Positions 1 through 11,128 of a stretch of DNA of 64,000 nt are shown in pieces (the stretch's first letter is position 1; each line of letters opens with the position of its first letter). A model generated the notes under the pieces. The model saw only the letters and a program-made list of their open reading frames with translations, searched no databases and was not told the origin of the DNA. The DNA comes from Echeneis naucrates (lineage: Eukaryota > Chordata > Actinopteri > Carangiformes > Echeneidae). The position numbers were made by a program, and so were the translations under genes. The DNA is taken from positions 15,824,486-15,888,485 of the forward strand of contig NC_042518.1 of NCBI RefSeq assembly GCF_900963305.1. The letters run 5' to 3'.

Positions 1-95
1 AAAATCATTCATAGGTATTTAGTAACAAGTAACACAATCTGCAAGGAAATGCAGTTCCGGGTTCTTTAATTACTCTGCTGATTCTTTGTTCCTGT

Positions 96-3000
96 TCAGG
101 AGACGACACCATGTCTCCTGCCTGTCTGGATGAAAGCATCCACACAGTGGTCGATGTCTTCGTCTGTGTGTGCTGCTGAAATCTGAACACGGATTCTGGC
201 TTTGCCCTTTGGTACGACTGGGTAGGAGAATCCAATCACGTACACTCCTGTGGAGGTAAGAGACGTGTTAAGAGTGTGGTTCATCAGGACACAGGAATTA
301 TAGAAGGAAGCGGTGGATATGAGACATCTGATGGAATCTTTTTTTAAAAGTCTGACACACTGATTGTGATTTTCTTTCTAAGAACTATGGTAACCAGACC
401 CATTTTCTTTACTTTTTCAATGGGCAAAACAATCAGATATTCAACACAAAATGTGGCTAAGTTTTAAATAACTAGGTCTCTCTCTTGCTTTCTTTCTGTA
501 CAAAGTAAAGAAAAATTGCAAGCTGGCTCATCAATGACATAAATATTATGGATGACGATTATGCGGGGCAGATCAGCATTTCTGGTGATGTGAGCACACA
601 CGTGTGTGTGTGTGTGAGCTGCTGCAGCAGTTTAGCTGTAATGCACAGGTGTGATCAACAGAGGGACGAGTTCGCCTCTCCCAGCTTTTTCCACCAGCAA
701 GGGGATTGGTTTACAATGTAGGTAAAAGAGAATTGGGTCAGGTATTCACTGCAGTCTCACCCAGCTTCAACATGTCGTCGGCCATCAAAGAGGCCAGCCG
801 TGCGTCGCCCAGCATCACGGGGCAGATGGGATGAGCTGAGCCTGCAATGGTGAAACCAGCCTGGGTCATATTGTTCCTGAACCTGAATTAAAGAAAATGG
901 TACAGTCAGTCAGCGTTTGAACGCTGCAAACACATCACAGCCATCTAGATATAATTCAACCCTGATATTGTATGAAATATTTCCTTCAGTGATACAAGGA
1001 CACTGTCACCGTCACAACAATAAATAAAAAGGAGGAACCTTTTTTTTAATGTCAACATGTTCAGCTGCATTCATGCAAACATTTTTTTATGTGCTGGCAA
1101 TTACTTTTAAATGCCTAAAAAATGTGTGTTGAAATGTCAATGCAAGGACAGCATTAAAGTGAATGTTGATGTAATTAAACAGCTGCCTGGGTTTGCAGGT
1201 GAACGTATCAACAAGCCTTTTGAAAATATCTTTTAAAGGGAAGCAATCAAAAAGAATTGTGAACTGGCTTGGTGTGCTTCCTTGTGCAGCGGGTAGAGTG
1301 CCGTATTAGGGAGTCACAAACCAAGGTTAAATGAAAGGAAATGCATTTATTCCCTGTTCCAATTTAGAACGATTCTGCTGCCAATACAAATATTAGCTGA
1401 TGTGGTTACTCTTGAAGAACAAGTGATAGGGTTTCTACAGTTTCTCCTTTTGGGTGATTACCTGTTCATTTCCCTGAAAAAAACACATTGTACATGTATA
1501 TTAATATTATAGGGTATGTTCTTTGACAGAAGGCTGATTATGTTGTTGGGTTTTAGACTTGACCACAACTTATTTCTCAGTTTTTGAATAATTGTGAACA
1601 AATACACTGACTTAAGAAATATGAAGCCAAATTTATGATGGAAAAAAACAAAAAAAAAAACAAAAAAAAAAAAAAACCAACAACAACAACAAAACAAAAC
1701 AAAAAAGAAAAACATCAACTCTTGCTAGTTGGCACTGGTGACAGTGATAAGCTACAAGTGGGCGTCTCTGACTAACAGAAAACCTCAAAAGCAGATAGCC
1801 AGCCATCACCACCTCCCCCCCTTTCAAACAAACACACCTCATGGTTTTGGCCGTCATGCTTTGTGCAATCTCATTGGAAGCGAGTAGCAGCTCCACAGCT
1901 CGGGTGGCACAGCTCACCACAGGAGGGGGGAGGGAGTTCGAAAACAGATACGGCCGTGAACGCTGCCTCAGCAGGTCGATTAGAGGCTTGGGGCCAACAG
2001 TGTAGCCCCCTGAAAAAACATCAGGACACAGAAAATCGGAACCATAACAGCTCTGAGTTAAAGCATGACTCATCATAGCGAGCAGCTGGTGAACAAAGTC
2101 CAACATCTATCAAACTACAGACAAAGAAGATTTTCTCAGGAGTTGGTGGAGACCAAAAACAGAATTACAACAGAAGTGGATGCTAACGCATGTAATATAT
2201 CCAGTGCTGTGAACTTACCAGCTGCTCCTCCCAGTGCTTTCCCTAGAGTTGAGTTTACGATGTGAACTCTGTCCATTACTCCCAGGAGCTCGTCGGTTCC
2301 TCTGCAAATCACAGTATAAATATTGGTTGGATATAGCATTTGACTTTATTTAAGGCCCTGTGTTAAAAGCTGCAACCTACCTTTCCTGACTTTGGCAACA
2401 GGCTGAGACAGCATGGTATAATAACCACCTTCAATATAAATGGTTGAATGTTTTGTGCCTCCTATTTAGTAAATATTATAGTATGAGGGAAAAAAATATT
2501 CCATGAATAAATTATTTTACTTCCATACATTTATAGATATTGAATTTGTAATGTTATGGTATTCAGTGCAATTTCCTAAAGAGGCCAAATACTGGTTGAT
2601 TCAACCTAACAGTTAAAATACATCAAAAAAGGCTATCAAATAGGAGTCAAATGTACAACTGAGTGTCTTAGAAAAAAAGGACCAAAGGTCTGACCAGAGG
2701 AAAAGAACAGGTTTAGAATTCCCATGTTCCTCTACTGCTCTAGTATAACTAAACCATCAGCAATTATATCCAAAGAGATCCTTCATAGGCAGAATGGCTG
2801 CATAGTGGTTAGTTCGGTTCCCAGCCTGGAGCCTTTCTGTGCAGAGTTTGCATGTTCGTGCCTGTTGAAACTCTGGTTTCCTCCCTCCGTCTGAAGACAT
2901 GTTTGGGTTAACTGGTGACTCTAAACTGTCTGTAGGTCTGAGTGTGAGTGTGAGTGGTTGTTGGTCTCTGTCTGTCTCTGTGTGTTGGCCCTGTGATGGG

Positions 3001-4194
3001 CTGGGGACCTGTCCTGGGTGACCCCCACCCTCACCCACAGTGAGCTGGGATTGGCTCCAGCAACCCCAGCGACCCGGAAACAGATAAGCGGTCGAAGATG
3101 AGTGAGCGAGTTATAATCTTTGCTGTTTGGATAACTCAGTCTCACTCACCTGCCACGGGGCCCCAGGAAGCCAGTGGCGTGACATTCATCTATAAACACC
3201 ATGGCGCCGTATTGTTCAGCCAGGTCACAGATTCCTTGTAGAGGAGCCACATCTCCATCCATGGAGAAGACACCATCTGTCACTACCAGGCGCATTCGAG
3301 AAGACTGAGGGGGACACAACACAGAGACAGGTTTGATCAACACTGTGACTCTTACCACCTGGGTTCATTAAACCATGGCGTTAAAATGAAGATGATGAGA
3401 CTAACCTGAGTAACCCTGAAATAATGCATGTCTCAAATCACGAAGGGCGCGATGAGCATTTGTCATTATTGCTTTACTTGCTCTTCTGTTGCCTTCACCC
3501 AAACACAATGTAACGTTCACCAAGTCCTGTCAGCTGTTGTTGCCCTTCCTACAACAAGCTGTCTAACAAGGCTTAAGCACAGCGCTGTTCTGATTTGACA
3601 GCGAGTGACTGTCCACACACCTGTGACTCTTTCAGCTTGCTCTCCAGGTCACTGAGGTCCATGTGTTTGTAGCGCAGCCTCTTTGCCCGACAGAGACGGA
3701 TCCCATCGATGATGGAGGCGTGGTTTAGCTCATCGGACAGCACTGCATCATCGGGACCCAACAGAACCTGGTGTACGATTCATTTAAGGCCTTACTGAGC
3801 ATGGTCAGAGATTTTTCTGGTCCCCTCCCAGCCAGCTGGAGACACAGGGTAAAGAGCGACATACCTCAAAAAGCCCGGCGTTGGCGTCAAAACAACTGGC
3901 ATACAGGATGCAGTCTTCCCTCTCGTGAAACTCTGCAAGTTTCTGTTCCAGATTTTTGTGCAGATCCTGTAAAAATCACAGTGCGAGCTCAGTATCTGGA
4001 TGACGGTAGCTGTTACAGAGCTACATGTCGTCATGATGTGTTTAAGTGCGTCATCCATCGCACCTGTGTCCCACAGATGAACCTGACGGAGCTCAATCCA
4101 GCACCATACGACTTCAGAGCATCGATCCCTGCCTGCACCACCTCCGGATGACTGGACAGTCCGAGGTAGTTGTTGGCACAGAAATTCAATATGC

Positions 4195-4284
<90 letters not shown>

Positions 4285-5196
4285 ATGGAACCAAATACAA
4301 AAGCAGTTTTAGTAACAATTTTCAATTGAATTATGACAATAACTTTTGTGAGCAGCTCAAAGCCTTCACATGGTGGGGCAGTGGTTAGCACCATTGCCTC
4401 ACAACAAGAAGGTTCTGGATTTGATTCCCTGGCCATGGGCCTTTTTGTGTGGAGTTTGCAGGTTGTCCCACTGCCTGCATGTGTTCCCTCCAGTTTCCTC
4501 CCACAAAGACATGCAGGCTTAGTTTAATTGGTGACCATAAATTGACTGTAGGAATGAATGTGAGTGTGAATAATTGTCTCCATTGTCTCCGTTTGTCTCT
4601 CCAAAAAAAAAAAAGTGACAACACAACAATCAGGAGGTGGAGGTAAGGACAGAATCAGAACACAGGACCATGTCACTGCCTGAACTGTTGAGTCAGGTTC
4701 ACTCAGTCACACTCTGAATGGCAGAACAGCACACAGCAGATAGTTTGTCTGCAGCTATGGGCCAAAAACAGACGCTTTCCTCATTCTAATGTTGTGAACT
4801 CAGAGTTTAAATCGGCTCATGCAGACTTCAGGTGTCAGGCTCGCCCTGCCCGTGAACCAGCCTGTGTCCTCCAGTGACATTCAGTCTAAACTGCAGTCAG
4901 ATCCAACGCGCACAAGATCCCAGCAGGACTACAAATGCGGATCTAGTATTTATTAGCAGAAACCCGGACCACTCACTGCCACGACTGCCTTCCACGTTGA
5001 TCTGAGGTCCCTGCTTAGACGTGATGATCCTCTCCCCCTTCCACGTCCCTGCGGCTCGGATACCCTCCAGCTCCTTCTCCAGCACCGCCCTTGCTTCAGC
5101 GCCGGCGGCGTAAGTCCGCCTGGGAGCCGGGGCCGGGGCCCGCAGGAGCCCCCGGGCCGGCTTCACCAAACTCCGGGCAGCTTTTCCGAGAGACAT
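96..5196 (-). CDS. gcat: Glycine C-acetyltransferase (2-amino-3-ketobutyrate CoA ligase), 9 exons
   Basis: PLP enzyme of mitochondrial threonine breakdown; it converts 2-amino-3-ketobutyrate plus CoA to glycine and acetyl-CoA. Exons (high to low): 5196-4977, 4194-4064, 3966-3865, 3767-3621, 3304-3150, 2301-2219, 2009-1838, 882-761, 247-96. All junctions keep phase and give 427 residues, against 419 in human. The N-terminus is Arg/Lys/Ala-rich without acidic residues, as in a mitochondrial presequence. Family motifs are present: [46 protein letters not shown] (D239 and H242 in the PLP site), [10 protein letters not shown] (K273, the Schiff-base lysine), [11 protein letters not shown] and [16 protein letters not shown]. 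No residue of the catalytic set is missing. The start is the only ATG before the presequence. Intron 1 ends in a long CT microsatellite that forms its 3' splice site, and introns 1 and 5 carry teleost dispersed repeats. The 3' UTR leaves the window. Confidence 0.97.
1642..1716. repeat. A-rich simple repeat in gcat intron 7
   Basis: Runs of A broken by single C, then CAA and CAAAA units. It lies in the intron between gcat exons 7 and 8. It could be the tail of an old retroposed SINE, but I see no recognisable body next to it. Confidence 0.7.
2788..3118. repeat. Teleost dispersed repeat, near full length, gcat intron 5
   Basis: This copy starts with a tagtggttag-type block, followed by a GTGCAGAGTTTGCATG-like block and AACTGGTGACTCTAAACTG. 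It ends with the CCTGTCC...GATTGGCTCCAGC...GATAAGCGG block. The same blocks recur at 4366-4612 and, reversed, at 44895-45222, 49566-49710, 43130-43268, 46740-46855 and 38281-38390. It is a very common teleost interspersed repeat whose database family name I cannot state with confidence. Confidence 0.75.
4197..4282. repeat. (GA)43 microsatellite at the gcat intron 1 acceptor
   Basis: A perfect GA dinucleotide run of 86 bases. On the gcat sense strand it reads (TC)n and runs directly into the AG acceptor of exon 2 (exon starts at 4194). The microsatellite therefore is the polypyrimidine tract. Confidence 0.95.
4366..4612. repeat. Teleost dispersed repeat, partial, gcat intron 1
   Basis: Same family and orientation as the copy at 2788-3118. 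It begins ggtggggcagtggttagcac and ends near a short A run. The 3' third (the GGCTCCAGC block) is absent. Confidence 0.7.
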
Positions 5197-5345
5197 GACG
5201 GCGGAAGGGACAACAAGCGCGCGTCAGCGGGGAGCACAGAGGACCAGGCGTGGCTGAGTCACGTAAGAGAGGTGGGCGTATACGAATCGGACCAATCAGA
5301 GAGCGTAGTGTTTGGCAGGTGGGTGGTTTTGACCAATCAGAACTG
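5197..5345 (-). promoter_or_regulatory. Probable gcat promoter with two CCAAT boxes
   Basis: A GC-rich stretch lies directly upstream of the gcat start codon. It contains two copies of ACCAATCAGA-type sequence, with CCAAT at 5292-5296 and 5333-5337, a good match to the NF-Y site. They lie about 95 and 140 bases upstream of the ATG, a usual distance. No TATA box is obvious. The transcription start itself cannot be placed from sequence. Confidence 0.45.
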
Positions 5346-5501
5346 AGAGAGTAAACGCAGCTCCCTGGTGCAATCACTGCTCTCCGCTTCAACAACGTGT
5401 TGCTCAACGTCAAAGAAAAAACAAAACATTTCTTCTTAATTTCAAGCAACTTCAACTTCTAGATTATTAACTACGTTACCTCCTACGTTTTAGTGTTATT
5501 A

Positions 5502-5527
5502 TTCACACACACACACACACACACACA
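5502..5527. repeat. (CA)n microsatellite left of the array
   Basis: A short perfect CA run about 60 bases before the first palindrome of the large array. Otherwise 5346-5590 is plain non-coding sequence in which I see nothing more. Confidence 0.85.
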
Positions 5528-5590
5528 AACTGGTCAAGAGGTTAACTGTGTTCATCCTGAAGGGTTTATCTTTATTTGAGTGATTTAATT

Positions 5591-8361
5591 TAGTGCCACG
5601 GGCTATAAGCACAGAGGACACTACTTCTACAGAAGTAGTGGCCTCTGTGCATAGCACGAGGCACTACTTAATCTTCTCCATACTTATTATTATTTAGTGC
5701 CACGGGCTATAAGCACAGGGGCCACTACTTCTACACAGTAGAAGTAAGTGGCCTCTGTGCATAGCACGAGGCACTACTTAATCTTCTCCATACTTATTAA
5801 TATTCTTATTATTATTCCGTCACTTTTTCGGCATCTAATGCGGGTCGTACCGCTGGACGAAGCCCAACAATATATATATCAAAACGTGCGGCTCGATCGG
5901 GAATAGTGTGCTAAGTTCTGGGTAGTCGATATTCCGATTTTTCCCAAAGTTATTCCCAAAAAACCAGCCGAAATTTTCCATAGAGAATGCATGGGAGCCG
6001 TCGAAAAATCGCCTCAAAATTTCACCTATACTCTCAGTCGCGTAGCTCAGTCATACGTGCACCTAAAAATATCATTCAAACTTTAAAACGGAGGAAATCT
6101 TGTGCTCTTTCCACAAAATCAAACCTTTTTCTCCTAAACAGTCCACTTTTCAAACTACGAGCTCTCAAAGGAGCAGTCCGAATCACTTTTTCCTCAAAGT
6201 TAGAGTGTAACCGCTCGTTAAGTAGAGTGAGAGCACTGTGAAAAAGTAACCGACATTTTCATGCTTAACTCGATCTCACGGCCAAACCGTGAAAGGGAGA
6301 CAAAAGATTTTTTGGCAAAACGTAGACACAGGTCTTGGGATTCAGAAAATCAAATTTTTACAACTCTACTCCTCACCAAATTTAAACTGGAGGGCTCAGA
6401 GCGTCAGAAACACCTGGTTTTGGCCCAATTGACTGCAATGCAAATCAAGGTTTCGCTAAAAACAATTTCACTCTGTTTTTGCACTGTCCCTACACGCTCA
6501 TTTTAAGGAGTTTTCCTTTCAAATAAGACTGGCAGAATCCCCAGACTCTTCTGTCTCTCACGGTGTTTTCACTTTTCGGACCGGAGCTACGGTTTGCTCG
6601 CAATTCGAAGTAGTTCGGGACGTGGTCAAAAGCCACTTTTCGGAGCGTTTTCGGGAGAGTCTGAGCTCTGACCCGAACGAATTCTCAAATCACCGTGACG
6701 ACCGCATCTCTCTCAGCTTAGGTCTGTGGATCAAACCCACTTCACTTTGGAGCCTCACTGCTTCGTCACACTTTGTCACAGAAACGCCGTTCAAAGTTTA
6801 ACCGGGTCAGAAGACTTTGAACTCTGTTTGTGAGAAAAGGCTTTATGATAGCTCCTACGCTTACTACGCAATCACAGATCAATTGTCAGGCTGGTCTCAT
6901 CTCACTCTGTCTGTGGCCTATGGCCATCACTTTGAATGATGTCTTCTCAAAGACACACACAGAGATATAGAGATGTAGACACAGATAGATATCCAGCCGC
7001 ACTCACACATGTACACAGACATACACAGAGACAGATATACAGACGCACTCACACATTTACACAGACATACAAAGAGACAGATGTACAGATGCACTCACAC
7101 TTTACACAGACATCCACAGAGACAGATATACAGATCAGGTCTGTGGATCAAAACCACCCCACTTTGGAGCCTCACTGCTTCGTCATGCTTTGTCACAGAA
7201 ACTCCGTTCAAAGTTTAAAAAGGTCACGAGACTTTGACCTCTGTTTGTGACAAAAGGCTTTATGATAGCTCCTACGCTTATTCCGCAATCACAGATCAAT
7301 TGTCATGCTGGTTTCATCTCACTCTGTCTGTGGCCTATGGCCATCACTTTGAATGATTTCTTCTCAAAGACAGACACAGAGATATAGAGATGCACACACA
7401 GACAGATATACAGACGCACACAGAGACAGATATCCGGACGCACTCACACATATACACAGACATACACACAGTCAGATAGACAGATGCACTCACACATTTA
7501 CACAGACATACAAAGAGACAGATATACAGATGCAGTCACACATTTACACAGACATACACAGACACAGATATACAGATGCACTCACACATTTACACAGACT
7601 TACACAGAGACAGATATACAGACACACTCATTGAATCGAGCTCAATCGGTTCTCCGAACGGAAATTTCAGCAGGAAGGCTTTCGACAGCATGACGGTACG
7701 CGGGTTGCATATACCGTGACGACCGCATTTCTCTCAGCTCAGGTCTGTGGATCAAACCCACCCCACTTTGGAGCCTCACTGTTTCGTCACACTTTGTCAC
7801 AGAAACGCTGTTCAAAGTTTAAACGGGTCAGAAGACTTTGAACTCTGTTTGTGACAAAAGGCTTTATGATAGCTTCTACCCTTACTACGCAATCACAGAT
7901 CAATTGTCAGGCTGGTCTCATCTCACTCTGTCTGTGGCCTATGGCCATCACTTTGAATGATTTCTTCTCAAAGACACACACAGAGATATAGAGATGTAGA
8001 CACAGACAGATATACAGACGCACACAGAGACAGATATCCAAACGCACTCACACATGTACACAGACACACACAGAGACAAATATCCAGACGCACTCACACA
8101 TTTACACAGACATACACAGAGACAGATATACAGATGCACTCACACATATACACAGACATACAAAGAGACAGATATACAGACACACTCATTGAATCGAGCT
8201 CAATCGGTTCTCCGAACGGAAATTTCAGCAGGAAGGCTTTCGACAGCATGACGGTACGTGGGTTGCTCGTCCAGGTCAGGGGCGACGGGCAACGAACGAC
8301 GGGCGACGGACGACGGGCCCCGGGTCCCGTGGCACTTCAAAATTTCCCTGGAATTTTCTAG
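5591..8361 (+). mobile_element. Array unit 1 (type A)
   Basis: Carries two palindromes (5591-5670 and 5695-5780), a head from about 5813, three sub-repeats that start with CAGGTCTGTGGATCAAA at about 6719, 7133 and 7739, each followed by a CACA/GATATACAGA microsatellite, then a G-rich tail (about 8275-8330) and the CTAG end. It is the left boundary copy; host sequence to its left reads ...gagtgatttaatt. Confidence 0.85.
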
Positions 8362-11128
8362 TTTAGTGCCACGGGCTATAAGCACAGAGGGCACTACTTC
8401 TACACAGTAGAAGTAGTGGCCTCTGTGCATAGCACGAGGCACTACTTAATCTTGTCCATACTTATTTAGTGCCACGGGCTATAAGCACAGAGGACACTAC
8501 TTCTACAGAAGTAGTGGCCTCTGTGCATAGCACGAGGCACTATTTATTCTTCGCCCATACTTATTATTCTTATTATTATTCCGTCACTTTTTTGTCCGTT
8601 AATGCGGGTCGTACCGCTTGACGTAGCCCTACAATATATATATCAAAACGTGCGTCTCGATCGGGAATAGCGTGCTAAGTTCTGGGTAGTCGATATTCCC
8701 ATTTTTCCCAAAGTTATTCCCAAAAAACCACAAAAAATCTTCCATAGGAATGAATGGGATTTGGAGAAAAATCTTCTCCGAATTTCACCTATTTTCTCAG
8801 TCGCGTAGCTCAGTCATACGTGCGCCTAGAAATGTCATTCAAACGTCAAAACGGAGGAAATCTTGTGCTCTTTCCAGAACACCAAACCTTTTTCTCCTAG
8901 GTTGTACGGTTTTCGAACTACGAGCGTTCAAAGGAGCAGTCCGATTCACTTTTTCCTCCAAGTTAGAGTGGAGACGCTCGTTAACTAGAGTGAGAGCACT
9001 GTGAAAAATTCAGCCACATTTCCATTTTTAACTCGAGCTCACGGCCAAACCGTGAAAGGGACGCAAATGATTTTTTGGGAAAACGTAGACACAGGTCTTG
9101 GGATTCATAAAATCTAAGTTTGACAGCTCTACTCCTCACCAAATTTACACAGGAGCGCTCAGAGCGCCAGCAACACCTGCTTTTGCCCCAATTGACTGCA
9201 ATGCAAATCAAGGTTTCACTAAAAACAATTTCACTCTGACTTCGCACTGTCCCTACACGCTCATTTTAAGGACTTTTCAAATCAAACAAAGACTGCTGGA
9301 ATCCCCAGACTCTTCTGCCTCTCACGGTGTTTTCGCTTTTGGGAACGGAGCTACGGTTTGCTCGCAATTCGAAGCAGTTCGGGAGGTGGTCAAAAGCCAA
9401 TTTTGGGAGAGTTTTGGCGGGAGTCTGAGCTCTGACCAGACTGAATTCTCAAATCACCGTGGCAACCGCAGGTCCCTCAGCTCAGGTCTGTGTGAAGCTG
9501 TTGCTGTGGATTGAACCCACCTCACTTTGGAGCCTCGCTGCTTCGTCATACTTTGTCACAGAAACGCCGTTCAAAGTTTAAACGGCTCAGAAGACCTTGA
9601 CCTCTGACCTTGAGCACTCACACATATACACAGACACACACAGACACACACAGAGACACGCACTCACACATATACAGAGACACAATCACACATATACACA
9701 GACAGAAATACAGAGATATAGACACACGCTCACACATATACACAGACATACACAGAGACAGATATAGACACGCACTCACACGTATACACAGACACACAAA
9801 GAGACACGCACTCACACATATACACAGACACAATCACACATATACACAGACAGAAATAGAGACATATAGACACACGCTCACACATATACACAGACATACA
9901 CAGAGACAGATATAGACACGCACTCACACGTATACACAGACACACAAAGAGACACGCACTCACACATATACACAGACACAATCACACATATACACAGACA
10001 GAAATAGAGACATATAGACACACGCTCACACATGTACACAGACATACACAGAGACATATATACAGACGCACTCACACATATACACAGACACACACAGAGA
10101 CACATATAAACAGACACACACAGAGACACAATCACACATCTACACAGACAGAAATAGAGAGATATAGACACACGCTCACACATATACACAGACATACATA
10201 CAGAGACAGATATAGACACGCGCTCACACATATACACAGACACACACAGAGACACATATAAACAGACACACACAGAGACACAATCACACATATACACAGA
10301 CAGAAATAGAGAGATATAGACACACACTCACACATATACACAGACACACACAGAGACACGCGCTCGCACATATACAGAGACACAATCGCACATATACACA
10401 GACAGAAATAGAGAGATATAGACACACGCTCACACATATACACAGACACACACAGACACACACAGAGACACGCACTCACACATATACACAGACACAATCA
10501 CACAGACAGAAATAGAGAGATATAGACACACGCTTACACATATACACAGACATACACACAGAGACAGATATAGACACGCACTCACACATATACACAGACA
10601 CACACAGAGACACGCACTCGCACATATACAGAGACACAATCGCACATATACACAGACAGAAATAGAGAGATATAGACACACGCTCACACATATACACAGA
10701 CATACACACAGAGACAGATATAGACACGCGCTCACACGTATACACAGACACAAATAGAGTCGTATATACAGACGTACTCACACATTTACACAGACACACA
10801 CAGAGACACATATAAACAGACACACACAGAGACACAATCACACATATACACAGACAGAAATAGAGAGATATAGACACACGCTCACACATATACACAGACA
10901 TACATACAGAGACAGATATAGACACGCACTCACACATATACACAGACACAATCACACATATACACAGACAGAAATAGAGAGCAAATAGACAGCATGACGG
11001 TACGTGGGTTGCTCGTCCGGGCGACGGGCGACGGGCGAGGGGGCGACGGGCGAGGGGACGACGGGCGGGCGAGGGGACGACGGGCGAGGGGACGCCGTGG
11101 CACTTCAAAATTTCTTGGAATTTTCTAG
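8362..11128 (+). mobile_element. Array unit 2 (type B)
   Basis: Has two palindromes (about 8363-8450 and 8465-8544) and the diverged type B head (for example GTGCGCCTAGAAATGTC where type A has GTGCACCTAAAAATATC). In place of sub-repeats it holds one long microsatellite block (9614-10992), then the most G-rich tail of the array (11009-11097). Confidence 0.85.
9614..10992 (+). repeat. Long compound microsatellite inside unit 2
   Basis: About 1.4 kb of imperfect CACACATATACACAGACA / GAAATAGAGAGATATAGACA motifs with a longer periodicity of roughly 130-150 bases. It gives long open frames in several phases that are only translations of the repeat. Confidence 0.9.

Noticed and set aside
1458-1718. 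Phe-rich open frame.
   Set aside because: It is the A-rich simple repeat in a gcat intron read on the other strand.
4031-4318. Open frame with a long Leu-Ser repeat joined to a GCAT-like sequence.
   Set aside because: It is gcat exon 2 read back through the CT microsatellite of intron 1; the true exon begins at 4194 after the AG acceptor.
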